64,000 bases of DNA from Lethocerus indicus (GCA_019843655.1 JACDQD010000006.1:930001-994000), one strand, 5' to 3'. Positions 38,838 through 51,445 are shown, counted from the first letter of the stretch. Notes: generated from the letters alone by a model not told the origin. Numbers and translations are program-made.

Positions 38838-39434
38838 GACAACCGGAAGTAGACCGCGGGTCGGTACACGGGGTTGGAGGGGGATGATACGGGGCTGTCG
38901 TATTTCAATAGCCAGATGGGCTCGGCAGACAAGACGGCTGCGCTACGGGTAGGGAAGGGTAGGGGGTGGATGACTAACAACGACAACACTTTTCAAAACG
39001 ATAAAACACCCCGGCCCATAACTCACCCCCACCCCCGCCATCACTCTATCTCACTGAGAGCAGTCACTCTTCGAAACTCCTGAATTATCCTGCAGAAGGA
39101 CGGTATTTTTTCGCGCCAAACTTCGGTAACACCGAAAGGAAAGATTGAAAACCGTACCCCATTTCGGCAAAGTAGATAACTGCGAATTAACCGGAGTGCA
39201 ATTAGATTTGTTCCCAGACATTTCTCAAAATCTCGTGTTTGGGAATAAAAATCCTGAAAGATACAACTGTAACATAATTACGCGACATACGAACGCACAG
39301 GAAAGCAATCTTCATCGTTATATAATTTATTATTTTCTGTTATAAATATCATCTTCAGGCCTAGAGATCTCCTCGGTCCGTAACAGATATAAACAAATAC
39401 CGCAATTGTACTTAAATATGTAACCATAAAGATT
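37721..39434. other. No gene recognised; inside the large dystrophin intron
   Basis: Holds a C run near 38467-38477, the AT microsatellite and a GC-rich patch after it. No coding signal. Confidence 0.5.
38779..38832. repeat. AT microsatellite
   Basis: About 27 uninterrupted AT units, the longest dinucleotide run in the window apart from the GA run at 46213. Confidence 0.95.
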
Positions 39435-39566
39435 CACCGGTTTCGGCCGCTCGCCATCTTCGGTAGCGGTGTCAGTCACCGGTCTAGCAAAAGACCAGAC
39501 CAGCGAGAGGAGACGGAAACACACGAAATCTATGTTATTCCAAACCCTCGCAGACCGCAAAACAGG
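39435..39566. mobile_element. Hairpin element, truncated copy
   Basis: This copy keeps one arm start (ACCGGTTTCGGCCGCTCGCC) fused near 39479 to the outer part of the right arm (CGGTCTAGCAAAAGACC) and the shared tail CGCAGACCGCAAAACAGG. The inner arms and loop are missing. The bases after it (TATTCTAAACTA) are shared with the copy at 40421-40622. Confidence 0.7.
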
Positions 39567-40420
39567 TATTCTAAACTATAACGTTTCATTGTGCATAAAA
39601 AAATTTCTCTGGGTTTTAACAGCCAAGGTTATATGCAGTTTTGACACGCTTTTAGCTCGATCTAAACCTATTTTTGTGGGAGCGGAACATCCCAAACCAA
39701 AATTTGTCGATTACATAAGAAATATTTTACTAATCTGTCATGTTAAAAATTGAAATATTTGTCTATTTGTTTTAATATTTCGTAAGGTATACGCGATTTT
39801 CGGTCTCCTTCAGAGACAGTTCCAATCGTTCATCGCGGCCGTTTACTCACACACAAATTCGTCTCTACAGACTGCCGCCTTTGTCTTTCCCATTCTTATA
39901 AAAATAGTCGGCCCCTGATTCCGTCAGAAAAGGGGCGGCGGGCGGTGTAATTGAAGAACATTCATTAGCGCTGGGCTAAGAAGCGGGCGGTTGGCCCGAT
40001 TTATGGCCCACCGCCACAGACTCAATAGTCGCGCTCGAGCCCACACTTCTCCCGGCTAAAAACAGTGAAAGCGACGCCCACACCCACCCCTCTCATCTCG
40101 TGAAAAGAACCCTCCCCACGACACCAGGGCCGACCTTTGTCCGCAATTTAATAGGAGATTTATTGCCTCGTCCTCCATTCCATGAATCAAACTCCATTAT
40201 TGTAATAAGACACTCGAATAATAAAAACCCTCCCTAACCCCCACGACGCATTGTCCGCCCTTAATTTGATTTGATAACTAGAAAATGATTTACAACCCCC
40301 GAGGAGTCCCCCAGAGGGTGTGGAAATAAATGCCAAGTTTCCTTAAGGGTCCTTAAGGGCAGTTTGGCTGGACTCGAGCTTTCGCTTCGGGTCAAACAAT
40401 TGGCAACAATACCGTTGATT

Positions 40421-40622
40421 TCTCGTGTTTCCGTCTCCTCTCGCTGGTCTGTTCTTTGGCACGGTGACAGTGCAGCGATGATGCCCAAAAAACATCCAAA
40501 AGTGACCAACACCGCTACTGAAGATGGCGAGCGGCCGAAACCGGTCTAGCGAAAGACCGAACCGGCGAGAGGGGACAAAATCTACGGTATTCCAACCCCT
40601 CGCAGACCAAAAAAAAAACAGG
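40421..40622. mobile_element. Hairpin element, internally deleted copy
   Basis: The left arm begins CTCGTGTTTCCGTCTCCTC and breaks off near 40457. It continues directly in the right arm (ATGATGCCCAAAAAACATCC to GCGAGCGGCCGAAACCGGTC) and ends in the shared tail. The loop is gone, and the arms are of unequal length. Confidence 0.75.
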
Positions 40623-41778
40623 TATTCTAAACTAATTAGCAAACAAATTTAAACGCCCCAAAAATTATAACCTACATTTAACCTCGCAATAATGGACCCA
40701 TGAAAGGGTATTACCTTCATGGTACTGTGACTGGACAGTGATGGACGAATTAAAAATTCAGTGTATACAAATTCCCGTGTAAATGGGCGGAGATTTTCAG
40801 GCGAGAGAGAGAGAGAGATTAGTATTCGCAATTAGCTGGGGACCTCTCATAATGAAATATGAGGATTACGTGTGCTCAATATTAAATTCGGTGAAATTGA
40901 CATCCGGAAACCTACTACGCGGTACATAATTTTCGCGTGTTCTGCCTCCACTCTATCATGTCCTTATTCTAGAATGGTTTCTGTATATATCTTAAGACAT
41001 GGGGTGATGTTGGCCAGATGACAGGTCTAATCTGAGACATTAAAACCGGCTTCGGGACATCCCCCCGTGTTTAGTAAGTCCTGAGAACGGCTGTGGAGGA
41101 GCACACCTATATCTTTTATATTTCGGAGGTTGGTTGGGGGTGGGGGAAGAGTTTGCTTTATCGGGGCGACAAATCGTCGCAATTACGTTCGGGGTAAACT
41201 CGGCGTAACAGGTTGTCGCAGGCGCTGTTGTGTTAAACGCGCTAATAAGTCAAAGCCCGGTGCGGTGCGGGATTTTAATGTCGCAGAAAATATCGGCCGA
41301 CATTAATCTTCCGGGCGGAGAGGCGCCGGCGGAAGTTGTACCAGTGAGAGTGAAGGAAGGGAAGAGAGAAGAGGCCCAGAGCGGGGCCGGCCATTACTCC
41401 CACAGGATCCCACAAATCTGCACACCCCCGCCGCCACTTTACAGCCTCGATAAATTACAATCCATTTCCCGATATCTTCTTTCTTCCGCCTTTGTTTTTG
41501 CTCCTCCTTTTTTTCTCTTTCTCTCCGCTTTTCACACAATCTCACCCACCGTGACTCGGCATTGAAATTCCAATTTAAATGTCGTCAATTACAACGTACA
41601 TTACAAGGGGAAAAATGTATCCGTGTAAAATTGAACACCAAAGGCCTATTTTCCCGCCGTATTCCGTAATAGAAGAAATGCTTATATTAGGGGTAAATAG
41701 GATACAACTCACTTTCGATAACCATTTCCGGAACTACCTGTACGACCCGGTTCAAAACTTATTGAGTAATTTCATCAT
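40623..41778. other. No gene recognised; inside the large dystrophin intron
   Basis: GC-rich near 41.2-41.45 kb with a pyrimidine tract after it. Nothing coding is recognised. The DNA left of the mariner remnant does not match the left flank of the other mariner copy. Confidence 0.5.
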
Positions 41779-42186
41779 TGGGTTGGGGTTGGCAACTAAG
41801 TAATTGCGGAATTCACCAACAAGTGGCGTAGTATATATTTTTAAGTACGTCAACATCTTTGTGCACAGATAAGCCGTAGATATAAGACACATTCAGCTTC
41901 TCTGCAATGTCCCAGTGTTGAACTATGGCGATCCGAATCAATAATGGCCTTTATTCGGCCTTTATTTCATCGACCTCCACTGGACGTCCAGAGCGCTCCT
42001 TATTATCTTTTAATGAAAAATCCCTCGACAGGAACTAATCAGTGTAATTCTGATATTGAATGTTTCAGAAAGGACCAAATAATAACATATCAAAGAATCT
42101 TATCTGTGCAAAGATGTTGACGCACTTAAAAATATGTAGAACGCCACTTGTTGGTGAATTCCGCAATTACTTAGTTGTCAACCCAA
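41779..42186. mobile_element. mariner-family remnant with inverted interior
   Basis: Terminal inverted repeats of about 75 bp (GGCAACTAAGTAATTGCGGA at the left, its inverse with TTGTCAACCCAA at the right) enclose a decayed interior. The interior is the reverse complement of that in the copy at 49567-50132. For example, CCGAATCAATAATGGCC here is the inverse of coding sequence there. It encodes no intact protein. The right end abuts TA, the mariner target; the left end (CA) no longer shows it. Confidence 0.75.
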
Positions 42187-42481
42187 TAGTTAATTCGTCA
42201 TTTCCTAAACATAATAAACGTGACAGCTATGTCCATTATTTTACTATATTTCTAGCTAGCTCCAATATTCGGATGCAGACAATGCAGAGAACCGTCTCCC
42301 TATGGACCGAAAACACAAGTGGTGACTTTTATCAGTTATCATATCTTTGATAATTCCACTAACACTCGCAGGATTACCTCTTAAAACCCGTTTAAAAATC
42401 AGTTTCAAAATTGAAAGGAACGGAAAAAATGCTATTTACCGAGGAAATAAGAACCGCATAACAATATCTAGTCCAGGAAAT
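42187..42481. repeat. 295-bp segment shared with 50133-50428
   Basis: This sequence directly after the mariner remnant is nearly identical to that after the other mariner copy, from AGTTAATTCGTC to GTCCAGGAAAT. It is not mariner. It is either part of an older repeat into which mariner inserted or a duplicated host segment. No coding capacity is seen. Confidence 0.75.
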
Positions 42482-45083
42482 AAAAATCGGTATTAAACTC
42501 AATTACCGACCTGCTAATGAATAATGAAAAAAAAGGGAAATAATCAAATCGAGGGTGTGGTGGCGGTGAGGGGGATCCATTAAAAACGGGGCTAAGAGGC
42601 CGGTTAAAACGCGATTTCTAGAGCCGGGGAGAAAAAAGTTCATTAATAAAAAATAATTACAAAAGGCGGAATTAGTAAATTGAAAATTCCGCTTTGAGGA
42701 GCCCCCGCGCTGCGGATATTATCGGGAGGACCCGGTCCCGATTGCCCGAGAACCGGGCGACCGCCGGTTGATAATAAAGTAAAATATTAAAGCATTAATA
42801 TTAATGGAGATTAGGAGTAAGGGGGCGGTTTGGGGACAGTTTGGGGGGCGCCGCCGGGAGCTTAATGATAACGACCTCGTTCCCAGTTGGTTTCAGCTTT
42901 AATAAGCTACCCTTCATCATCCGACGCCCCCGAGTGCGAAAACCTTCCCCCCCCCCGCCACAACACAACACAAACCTATTGTACCCGCATTCTCCTCTCG
43001 GGTCAATTATTAGCCGTAATTAAATTTCATAAAAGTACACAGTGAGCAAATTTATATTCAACGTAATCGCCCCGTGCGTTCTCTCGAAAAGCGTACACTA
43101 TTGAATTACAGCATTCGTGTCAATTCCTCGGCCGTTTTATTGCTGAAAAAAAAGTGTCGGCAGGTTGAATGTTTTGATACAACACTGAACAACAATGCAA
43201 CGAATTTTCGTGGTTTCGCAGTCCTTGGGGACCAGGGGGGGGGGAGCACACAAAATTAGTGTCGCCTGTGCAATAGGCCCAAACAAATTTTCCGTACCGT
43301 ACTCACACTTTACACGAGCGTTCCCGTCGGAAAAATTATAATATTCATTACAGTATAACTTGAAATAAATAAATTTAATGAAACTGTCTACATAGTCCTT
43401 GTACGTTTACCTGTACTCCAACCACTAATAATATTAACGCTAATACGATCTTTTTCCATATCAATATCCCATTGTGTACTGACAACAGTTTAATCCAGGT
43501 TAATAGAAGTCCAGAAAACATAATAGTGTAACACGAGTCCCAAACAAGACATGATATTAAGGTTGTCTTTCCGCTAGAGATTGGTATTGAAAAAATACAA
43601 TAAATACGGTAAAAAATACCGTAAATGGACAACTTATAGACCACCGTGAAATTAAAGTAAAACCTACATTTGAGATGTGAACCCGTGTAGGAGTTTAGAC
43701 TAAAAGTTCATTCGCTTGCATACGCCGGAATTAGTTCCTAACTGTTGCAAGGAAGAAATTACAGAATTTTCTCAAGTTCTTATTAAGAAGATTGGATACA
43801 GGAAATTTCGTCTCGCCGGTAAAATTGCGCTCGCGAGGGGTTTAATTTAAGGGGAAAATTTAACACTTTTAAAATTTAAATCATTCGATACGACTTTTTA
43901 TTTCATCGACAACAATCCGTCGGCCCGGATATCGGTGGTAGGGAAACGCCAAAAAAAAAACTTTCTTTTTAAACAAAATATTTGTTAAGTCCCAATAGAT
44001 AGGGGGAGAGACGCTGATGAATGAGCGGCGTGAGCTAAATCAACCCCGACCAAAACCGATTGATCCGTTCGCGATTCATCAATCAATCTCCTCGTCAGCT
44101 TCAAATTGATTTTAAAACTATAGATCCGAGATGGCTACAGTATATCGATTCCGGTACATAATAATAATATGCAGAATACATTTATATATCTACAACCTGT
44201 TTTCTAGATTGTTCAGTTCTACCAATTGCTGTATTAGCACCATTTACTATTGATAATGGACGGTTTGGCATGAGCGGAAAGATGGGAATGAAATTCGTTT
44301 AACCGTGATTTTATGGCTCGAAAATCGACGATATATTTTATACCAAATGTTATATAGCGACTCTGGCCCAGACAAGAAATCCGTCCGTTCCCCCTTTTAA
44401 ATACCGTCTGGTATTTTAAATGTCTGGCGTTGGGCCGCTTAGCGAGCTGACCGGGCGAGGTTTGAGCGGATTTTTCAAGAAAATTATACACCGACGAAGA
44501 GTTGGAAGAGTACCGCAGTCATTACCGACGAGGAGTAGGTCGGAGGGGAGAGATCTAAGCGCCCATCGTGTTAAGTTCATCCGGCCGAAGCCCGGCTAAA
44601 TGAGAACGGCAGGAAACAAGTTTTCCCTCGGCGGTTTTTAAAACGGGGCGAAACTAAAAATGTTTCGCGAGACGGACACGTCTAAATGATCACCCTCAAC
44701 CCCCAACCGCTCATCATCATCCCCTCGAGACTAGAGACAGACACGCGATCCAATTTAATGAAATACGCTCCCAACTAAATCCAGGAATACCTCAGAAAAC
44801 CCGTTAATATTTTCGGCGTAAAAAAATTATTAATCCATTCGGAAGTTCCAGTTTTCCTTACAAGACTCATGTCAAGCATCCAGGTCAGATAAGACTCACT
44901 CATTTGCATCAGAAATGTTTTAGTTTATGTCTCCACCAGTTTATTATATTTTAAGCTAGACCGGTTTAGCAATGTCGCCAGTGTAGCTCTCAGTTATAAA
45001 TATTATGGCCTCACGTCCAAATCATACATAAGATACGAATTATTTTATGAATTTTTCCAAGGATAGAGGAACAGTTGGAATAG
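42482..45083. other. No gene recognised apart from the old jockey scrap
   Basis: AT-rich, with a GC patch at 42.65-42.75 and 42.8-43.0 kb and a G run near 43237. The only identifiable piece is the antisense jockey fragment at 44234-44440. Confidence 0.5.
44234..44440 (-). mobile_element. Old antisense jockey-type fragment
   Basis: The minus strand translates to KSRLNEFHSHLSAHAKP, which lines up with KSRFPKFHSRLSPHPDP of the jockey piece at 11646-12005. The nucleotides around it (AAAATCACGGTTAAACGAA against AAAATCCCGGTTCCCGAAG) also align. The upstream part is strongly decayed. I infer an older insertion of the same or a sister family. Confidence 0.45.
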
Positions 45084-45202
45084 GGTAGATTTCGTGTGTT
45101 TCTGTTTCCTCTCAATGATCTAGCAAAAGACTAAATCGGTGAGAGGAGACAGAAACACACGAAATCTACGGTAATTCCAACCCCTAGCAGAGCACAAAAC
45201 AG
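45084..45202. mobile_element. Hairpin element, minimal copy
   Basis: This is reduced to the outer arms: GTAGATTTCGTGTGTTTCTG pairs perfectly with its inverted copy ending at 45169, with about 45 bp between them. The shared tail follows and ends at about 45202. A further scrap of the family (AAGCTAGACCGGTTTAGC) lies near 44953-44970. Confidence 0.7.
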
Positions 45203-46210
45203 GTTTTCTAAACTAGTTTAAATACGTTTTTATGATCATCAGACATGATTTTTTGTCACCACACGGTTCTTTGGTCCATCGGATTTCGGTGTACACATTA
45301 ATATAAATTTATACTACACTAAAGTCTATATAAAATTATTATACTAATAAGGATTATACAGGTGGTAAACGAGTGATAATTCCACTAACCCTCACAGACC
45401 CCCAGTAAATTTTAAAAATAACAACAAACGAACGAGTCGTGGATATTTATTGTTGTATCCGGCAAGAATTTTAAAACTATCGCAGGACAGTACGAACGCT
45501 GAACTAATACTGTGCCCCCACAGTAACGATATTCTTCCTCGGATTAGGTTTTAAAAAGTCATACCCCTACTCGGTCGGGGTGAGTATGTGCCATGCGAGT
45601 TCCTGGGGGTGTGTAATGGCGCCGTGGCGAGATTGTCGAAAATTGGGCGAAGGGGAAGGGGTGGCGAGGTAAAGGAAGTCCTATTCGAATATTTAGGAGG
45701 ACATATGTAGGGGGGGGGGGCGGTACCGGTAGGAGGTGCGCACTTTTAAAAATAAATAAGTACGAAATGAATTACGATACGCGCCCCCTCCGCAAAGTGA
45801 GGGAAAACTAGTGCAGATTTTACCGGGAGGAAAAAAAGTACGGAATTGAGTGAACTTCGGAGCAAAACGCTCGGGGCAGACCGATTTCTGACTTATGTAG
45901 ACTTGTTAGGATAAATAGCGTACATATTCGAGCCTTTTAACATTCATTGCAGTAGTTCTGCAGTTGAAGACTGTCCAGGGTATTAATACATATTAAACGC
46001 TGAATCTAATGCGACCAGATTATGAGGAATAAATTGAATGAATAAATGAATAGCCCTTTGGGAGATCCGAGGTGTACACAGGTTGAATCTGACGTGCGCG
46101 ATAGGACGGATACTTTAGGAACGCCGACCGAGCAGGTCAATGCCAACTGTTTCAACTGTTTTAATTTAGGCTTATCCACCTTTCGTAATTCCGCCCAAAT
46201 AAACGGAAAG

Positions 46211-46212
<2 letters not shown>

Positions 46213-46270
<58 letters not shown>
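46213..46270. repeat. GA microsatellite, first block
   Basis: About 29 uninterrupted GA units. A second GA block follows after about 108 bp of ordinary sequence. Confidence 0.95.
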
Positions 46271-46273
<3 letters not shown>

Positions 46274-46373
46274 GCGGAGTGACAGATGGCGCTGCAGACG
46301 GTCCATGCTAATGCGATGCTGCGACGCAACAAATGGACTTTCTGTGTTTGGCTGCCATTCAGTGGACAGGGGC

Positions 46374-46378
<5 letters not shown>

Positions 46379-46414
<36 letters not shown>
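46379..46414. repeat. GA microsatellite, second block
   Basis: About 18 GA units, followed by G- and GA-rich sequence to about 46455. Confidence 0.95.
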
Positions 46415-46420
<6 letters not shown>

Positions 46421-46564
46421 TGTGTGAGAGCGAGAGGGAGAGAGGGAGGGAGAGACCGCCGCCCCCGGAGGCGGCACCACTTCAGATCGGCCCTTTACCC
46501 TTAACAAAAAGCTGTACCACCCCAAATCCGAGGCCCGAAAACCGACCGCCGGCCCTAATAAGGA

Positions 46565-46577
46565 CACGTGTCACGTG
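46565..46577. promoter_or_regulatory. Adjacent CACGTG E-boxes
   Basis: Two CACGTG palindromes are separated by a single T. Function is inferred only from the motif. Confidence 0.3.
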
Positions 46578-48274
46578 CTCCATCACACCTACGATTACAG
46601 CCCTACAGGAAGGACGTGGAACGGTGCTCTATTGACCCACTGACTGCAATACGCCTTCTCTTAACCGGATGATTTTAAACGGCGTAACATTCCACCGGAC
46701 AGCACTATTGGTATAACTATCTCATCAAGTACTGATACCGGTATAATCTTTACAGTATGTACGATTTTAAATTGGGCAACGGACGAGGCAATCGAGAGGG
46801 CGGGCATTAGCGCGGAGACGGTGGCCGCGACCTACCAAATTCCCTCCACACCACGTTCTCGATGCTCAGAAATAATTCAGAACGGGCTTATAAAATATTC
46901 CGACGCCCCCTTCAGCCCCCCCAACTATTTATTTATCCCGTACCGCGCCCCCTACTACATACTATGAATTCAGGATGAACCTGAACGACAACAGCCCACA
47001 TACACGCCTCATTAAAATTAAACCAGAGGATAATTATTTTCACGTGCGGTTCCGGGTAATAGCGAGTGTTACGGTTAACATCTGGCGTTTCCCCTCGAAC
47101 ACAACAGATAATTTTAAAATAAAAATTAAAAAATTGAACTAAATTATTCGCGCTAGACTTAAATGGTTTGACACAAGTGGCTACCCAATAAAATGCTGAT
47201 TACAAGAAACGCCCCCAAAAAACAGGTGTCTAATCTATGCCTACGTTACGATCTAATTTCCGGTCAGTAAGCTTCCTGCGCTGGCCTAGATTCAAGCCAT
47301 TAGGGATATAAAAATGACTTCAATAGAGGCAAGGGCTATAATCTCTGGGTAAGGGACGGTTACCGCTAATAGGCCAACAAGCGACCGCTAATCCTAAGAG
47401 GATTAACACGACCCCCACACCCACACACCATTTGGATCTCAATATTGCTGTACAAACAGGAGACCCCCAGTTGATCAACCCCAGATGACGGAACTACGTC
47501 AACGCTACAGGGTGTTCCCTTTGTTAACTATCAGATCTTACTATATTATATATGCATTTTACCGGTTAAAAATGTTTGCGGTAACTGTTTTCGAGCATTC
47601 GATATAAGACGTGTGATATAATTCCGATTTAAAACCTCTACAGAAGCAGATTGGTCTGAGATAATTAACAGCACAACAACAAAAAACAATTAAAATATTG
47701 GTAAATTAAAAAATTAATAATTCAATTAGAATCCGGCAGGGTATTGAGTTTCAAAACCTCGCGCCGTCGGAAGGGGAGTTTCCATCGCTTATTTTTTTAT
47801 CATAATCAAATTATAAAGTCCGACTTTACGCTGGCCAATTGAAATGTCGAACGTCGGCCGCCGCCGCCGCACGATAAATCTGCCCCCGGCCGGGGGCTAA
47901 TACGACCGACCAAAAGGGGAAATTCGCAAATTTCCACTCAACCAAAGCCGATTGGGAACCGGGGAATAAATCAGATTTGTTCGACTCAGATCGAGAGAGA
48001 GAGAGAGAGAGGATTTTACACGGACGGAGTCAATATATATACTGTAATCAAAATTTAATCTGAATCCAAAAAAAAAAGAATAAGTCTCCACCGCCAGTGA
48101 GTCAATATCGTATATTCTTTGGGTAGGGACCAAGTCAGTGCCAACTACTGACATCTCGGTGGACGCAGAATGAAAGAAAGAAAGATTTTATTTTACACAA
48201 TTTTGGCGTCAAAGACGTTCTAATTGAACATTTAGTCGGATGTGGCGTCACAGTGTCCTACCGACAGAAACAGA

Positions 48275-48302
48275 CAGTGAAGATGGCGTGCGGCCGAATC
48301 CA
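48275..48302. mobile_element. Hairpin element fragment
   Basis: A short piece resembles the right arm core (GAAGATGGCGTGCGGCCGAA). It is an isolated scrap and could be coincidental. Confidence 0.35.
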
Positions 48303-49566
48303 CTTGATTTAAATTAATCGCACTAAACTATATTTAGTTTTTTTTTATTATATTCACTGTATATAATACTTATTTATAAGTTAGTAGAGGGATGAGAGAG
48401 TAACGTTTAAGGTTGCCGCTTTATTAGAGCTAGTTTATCCCTTGGAGGCCCACTCGTTGTCCGGTCTAACTTCGTATCATTTGTTCTACTGAATTATATT
48501 TGTTTTCTGCGGAAAAAGTGAAATTTTCACGCCGAAAATAACTTACGTGCGCAAATATACAAGAGAGCTGGGCTCAAACTAGCAGTAGGCCATGTTGTCT
48601 CCCTGTTAACCGAGACGTTTTAAATTAACCGCACCGTATTAATTTTAATTAAATGAATCCGAGGAAAAATTCTCTACCGGCCTTATCTCCGGCTATCAGT
48701 TTTCAGCGCTGGATAGTTGCGGACTACGGGGAGGGAGGGAGGGGGTGGTTGTGTGTGGTTTGGGGGTCTCAAACAACCTGGAAATTAAACGGAGTGTACC
48801 GGGCGCGTCAAAGGGATATAATTTAAACACGAAAAACTGTCGCTTTCGAAATAAACCAGCCCTCGGGGAACTGAGCCGGGCGGGGTCTTGAGTCTGAGAA
48901 CTAAGCGATGCTCCGCATTCAAATGAAATGCAAATAATACAATCTTAACAATTCTCCTAATTGGAAGAGGGCGAGCCGGCAGCCGCCGCCCCCGGCGCCA
49001 CTTCTTAACCGACCGGATTATAACCTGAATACATTATTGAAATTCATATTAACTACCTTCGCGAGAACGGCCGGGGTTGGGGGGGGGTGGGACTTTTCTC
49101 GGTCTGCGGATAAGTCAGCGGAAAAGCGTTTTATTCCTTCATTTAATTAGATTGTAACGCCGGGGCCGATAAATCAGAATTAACGTTCGCACCAACGCAG
49201 TGGGGAAAATCGATTTTCAGATTATAGCGAGTCACAGAGTAGTCTGATATTCTCCGAAGAAGCGACGAGGAGTACAATAAATATTACCGGTTCATGAAGC
49301 GGGTTCACATAAATCACAACGAACCGGGGTAATAATAATTAAAGTATATGATTTTAGAGACTATTTACCGAGCGTATCAACGTTAAGGACCCCCTGGAAT
49401 GTCTGCTCTGAAGTATAATAAAGGGATTCGGTGGAAATAAAACCTTGGTCCGTCTATCAAAAAAAAAATATATGGTCAGTAAAGGGATCACCTGTCTGAA
49501 TACAGAAATAAGCTCGATATTAAAAATGTTTATCTGTGTTACAATTGTATAGTAATTTCTATATTA

Positions 49567-50132
49567 TTGGGTTGAGAACTAAGTAATTGCGGAATTCACC
49601 AACAAGTGGCGTTGTACATATTTTTAAGTACGTCAACGGATAAGATTCTTCGATACGTTATTATTTGGTCCTTTCTGAAACATTCGGTATCAAAATTACA
49701 TTGACCAGTTAAATTGTGTGTGTGTATAAAAGCTAAAACACGGTGAATCACAGTGAGCATTTCCGTCACATTTTGCTTTTTATTTTCGCGAAGGTGTTAA
49801 CGCCTCGCGGGCTCATAAAAGTTGTACGCCGTGTACGGCCCTAAAGAACGCCAGTGTCGGTACCGGTTCGCGAAATTCCGGTCGGGGGATTTTTCGTTAA
49901 AAGACGAGGAGCGTTCTGGACGTCCAGTGGAGGTCGATGATGACCAAATAAAGGCCATTATTGATTCGGATCGCCACAGTTCAACACTGGGACATTGCAG
50001 AGAAGCTGACTGTATCTTATACGTGCATTCAAAACCATCTACGGCTTATCTGTGTAAAGATATTGACGTACTTAAAAATATGTACAACGCCACTTGTTGG
50101 TGAATTCCGCAATTACTTAGTTGTCAACCCGA
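49567..50132 (+). mobile_element. mariner-family remnant, internally deleted
   Basis: The element begins TTGGGTTGAGAACTAAG after TA and ends AGTTGTCAACCCGA before TA, the expected mariner target duplication. Terminal repeats of about 75 bp face each other. Inside is the 5' part of a transposase gene only. The catalytic part is missing, so it cannot move by itself. Confidence 0.8.
49822..50055 (+). pseudogene. mariner transposase fragment, DNA-binding domain
   Basis: The frame contains RFAKFRSGDFSLKDEERSGR and then EVDDDQIKAIIDSDRH, the hallmark of the helix-turn-helix DNA-binding part of mariner transposases. After about 49975 the match jumps frame and continues as WDIAEKLTVSY and IQNHLRLI. 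Another shift just before 49822 is needed to join the normal start region. The catalytic D,D34D domain is absent: the sequence runs directly into the right terminal repeat. It is a dead fragment. Confidence 0.85.
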
Positions 50133-50428
50133 TAGTTAATTCGTCAATTCCTAAACATAATAAACGTAACGGATATGTCTATTATTTACTATATTTCTAG
50201 CTAGCTCCAATATTCGGATGCAGACAATGCAGAGAACCGTCTCCCTATGGACCGAAAACACAAGTGGTGACTTTTATCAGTTATCATATCTTTGATGATT
50301 CCACTAACACTCGCAGGATTACTTCTTAAAACCCGTTTAAAAATCAGTTTCAAAATTGAAAGGAACGGAAAAAAAATTCTTTTTATCGAGGAAATAAGAA
50401 CCGCATAACACTATCTAGTCCAGGAAAT
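50133..50428. repeat. 296-bp segment shared with 42187-42481
   Basis: Right flank of the second mariner remnant, nearly identical to the right flank of the first. The two copies diverge after GTCCAGGAAAT. The left flanks of the two mariner copies show no such match. Confidence 0.75.
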
Positions 50429-51445
50429 CCACTTCGTAGATATTTAAGGCCATATAAACTTAGGAAAATACTTCATAAGTTTAGTAACTGAATACAATAA
50501 ATGTTACTATTATTACTGATGATAGCCGAAACTTGTCTGGGTTAATAGGCGTGTTGGAGAGACAAAATCACAGGCCGGGTAAGCCCAATCCTAGAGCTAG
50601 AATTAAAACACTGATAAATGGCGCTGGGAAAAGAAAAACCATTTTTTTCCCTTGTTCATGGGCGTCGCATCAACAATAAATCTGAAGAACAGAAGCGTGG
50701 GGGCGGCAGCAGCACCAATCATGTTTCCCTCGGGCGATAAATCCGGCCCGAGTGGGCCACACTACCTCATTGAAACATTCATCAATTCTCTCGATACCGA
50801 CAACCAGATTAAACCGAAGGGGCGGGCGCACGCCCCGAAACTAACACGCCCTCAGAACAAGTTTTGTTGTCCGCGAATAAATTTTTAATTTTAATCCGCC
50901 CGACCCTACGCGCCCAGTATAAGACCAGCCGTATACGATTATTCGAGAGTCGAGAGTTAGTTTTTTTTTTGGCGGAGAAGAAAAACACAATAATCAATTG
51001 CTAATTGGACCTCGACTATTGGACTCGAACATGAAATCATTGCGACGACGTACAAAAACGGTATTGTATCGTGAGAATAAAGATTCTAGAAACAGCAGAA
51101 ACTGTAGAAAGAGGAACTGAATTATACTCTATACTCCCTAGTGTTTTGAGACCGGTCGGTATACTTATACTGACCACGGCGAGAATCCAACAGAGCTGTA
51201 CGGCCAGAAGAACATTACAAAAAGAAGGGGGAATCAATAGGCCGAAGGAGATGCGTAAAAGTAAAATAACTGAACATTTCCAGCTCTGGGCCACAACATT
51301 CCTACAATTTATGCTACCAGTGCATTAACAATTTTCACATATTTTATTTCAATCTATCTTCCAGATTTATTTCTACTATGAATTTGACGTCATTCTGTAT
51401 TTTCCTCTCATCCGTGATATTTTATCACGGGACATACGAAAGTAT
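50429..51445. other. No gene recognised; inside the large dystrophin intron
   Basis: Ordinary mixed sequence without a repeat or exon that I can identify. Confidence 0.5.

Larger units (their letters stand above)
45203..49566. other. No gene recognised; inside the large dystrophin intron
   Basis: Contains an 11-G run at 45710, two GA microsatellites, the adjacent E-boxes at 46565 and a GC-rich patch near 47.85 kb. Open frames here are GA-repeat artefacts. Confidence 0.5.

Noticed and set aside
46046..46635. Several open frames rich in Ser-Leu or Arg-Glu
   Set aside because: They are translations of the GA microsatellites.
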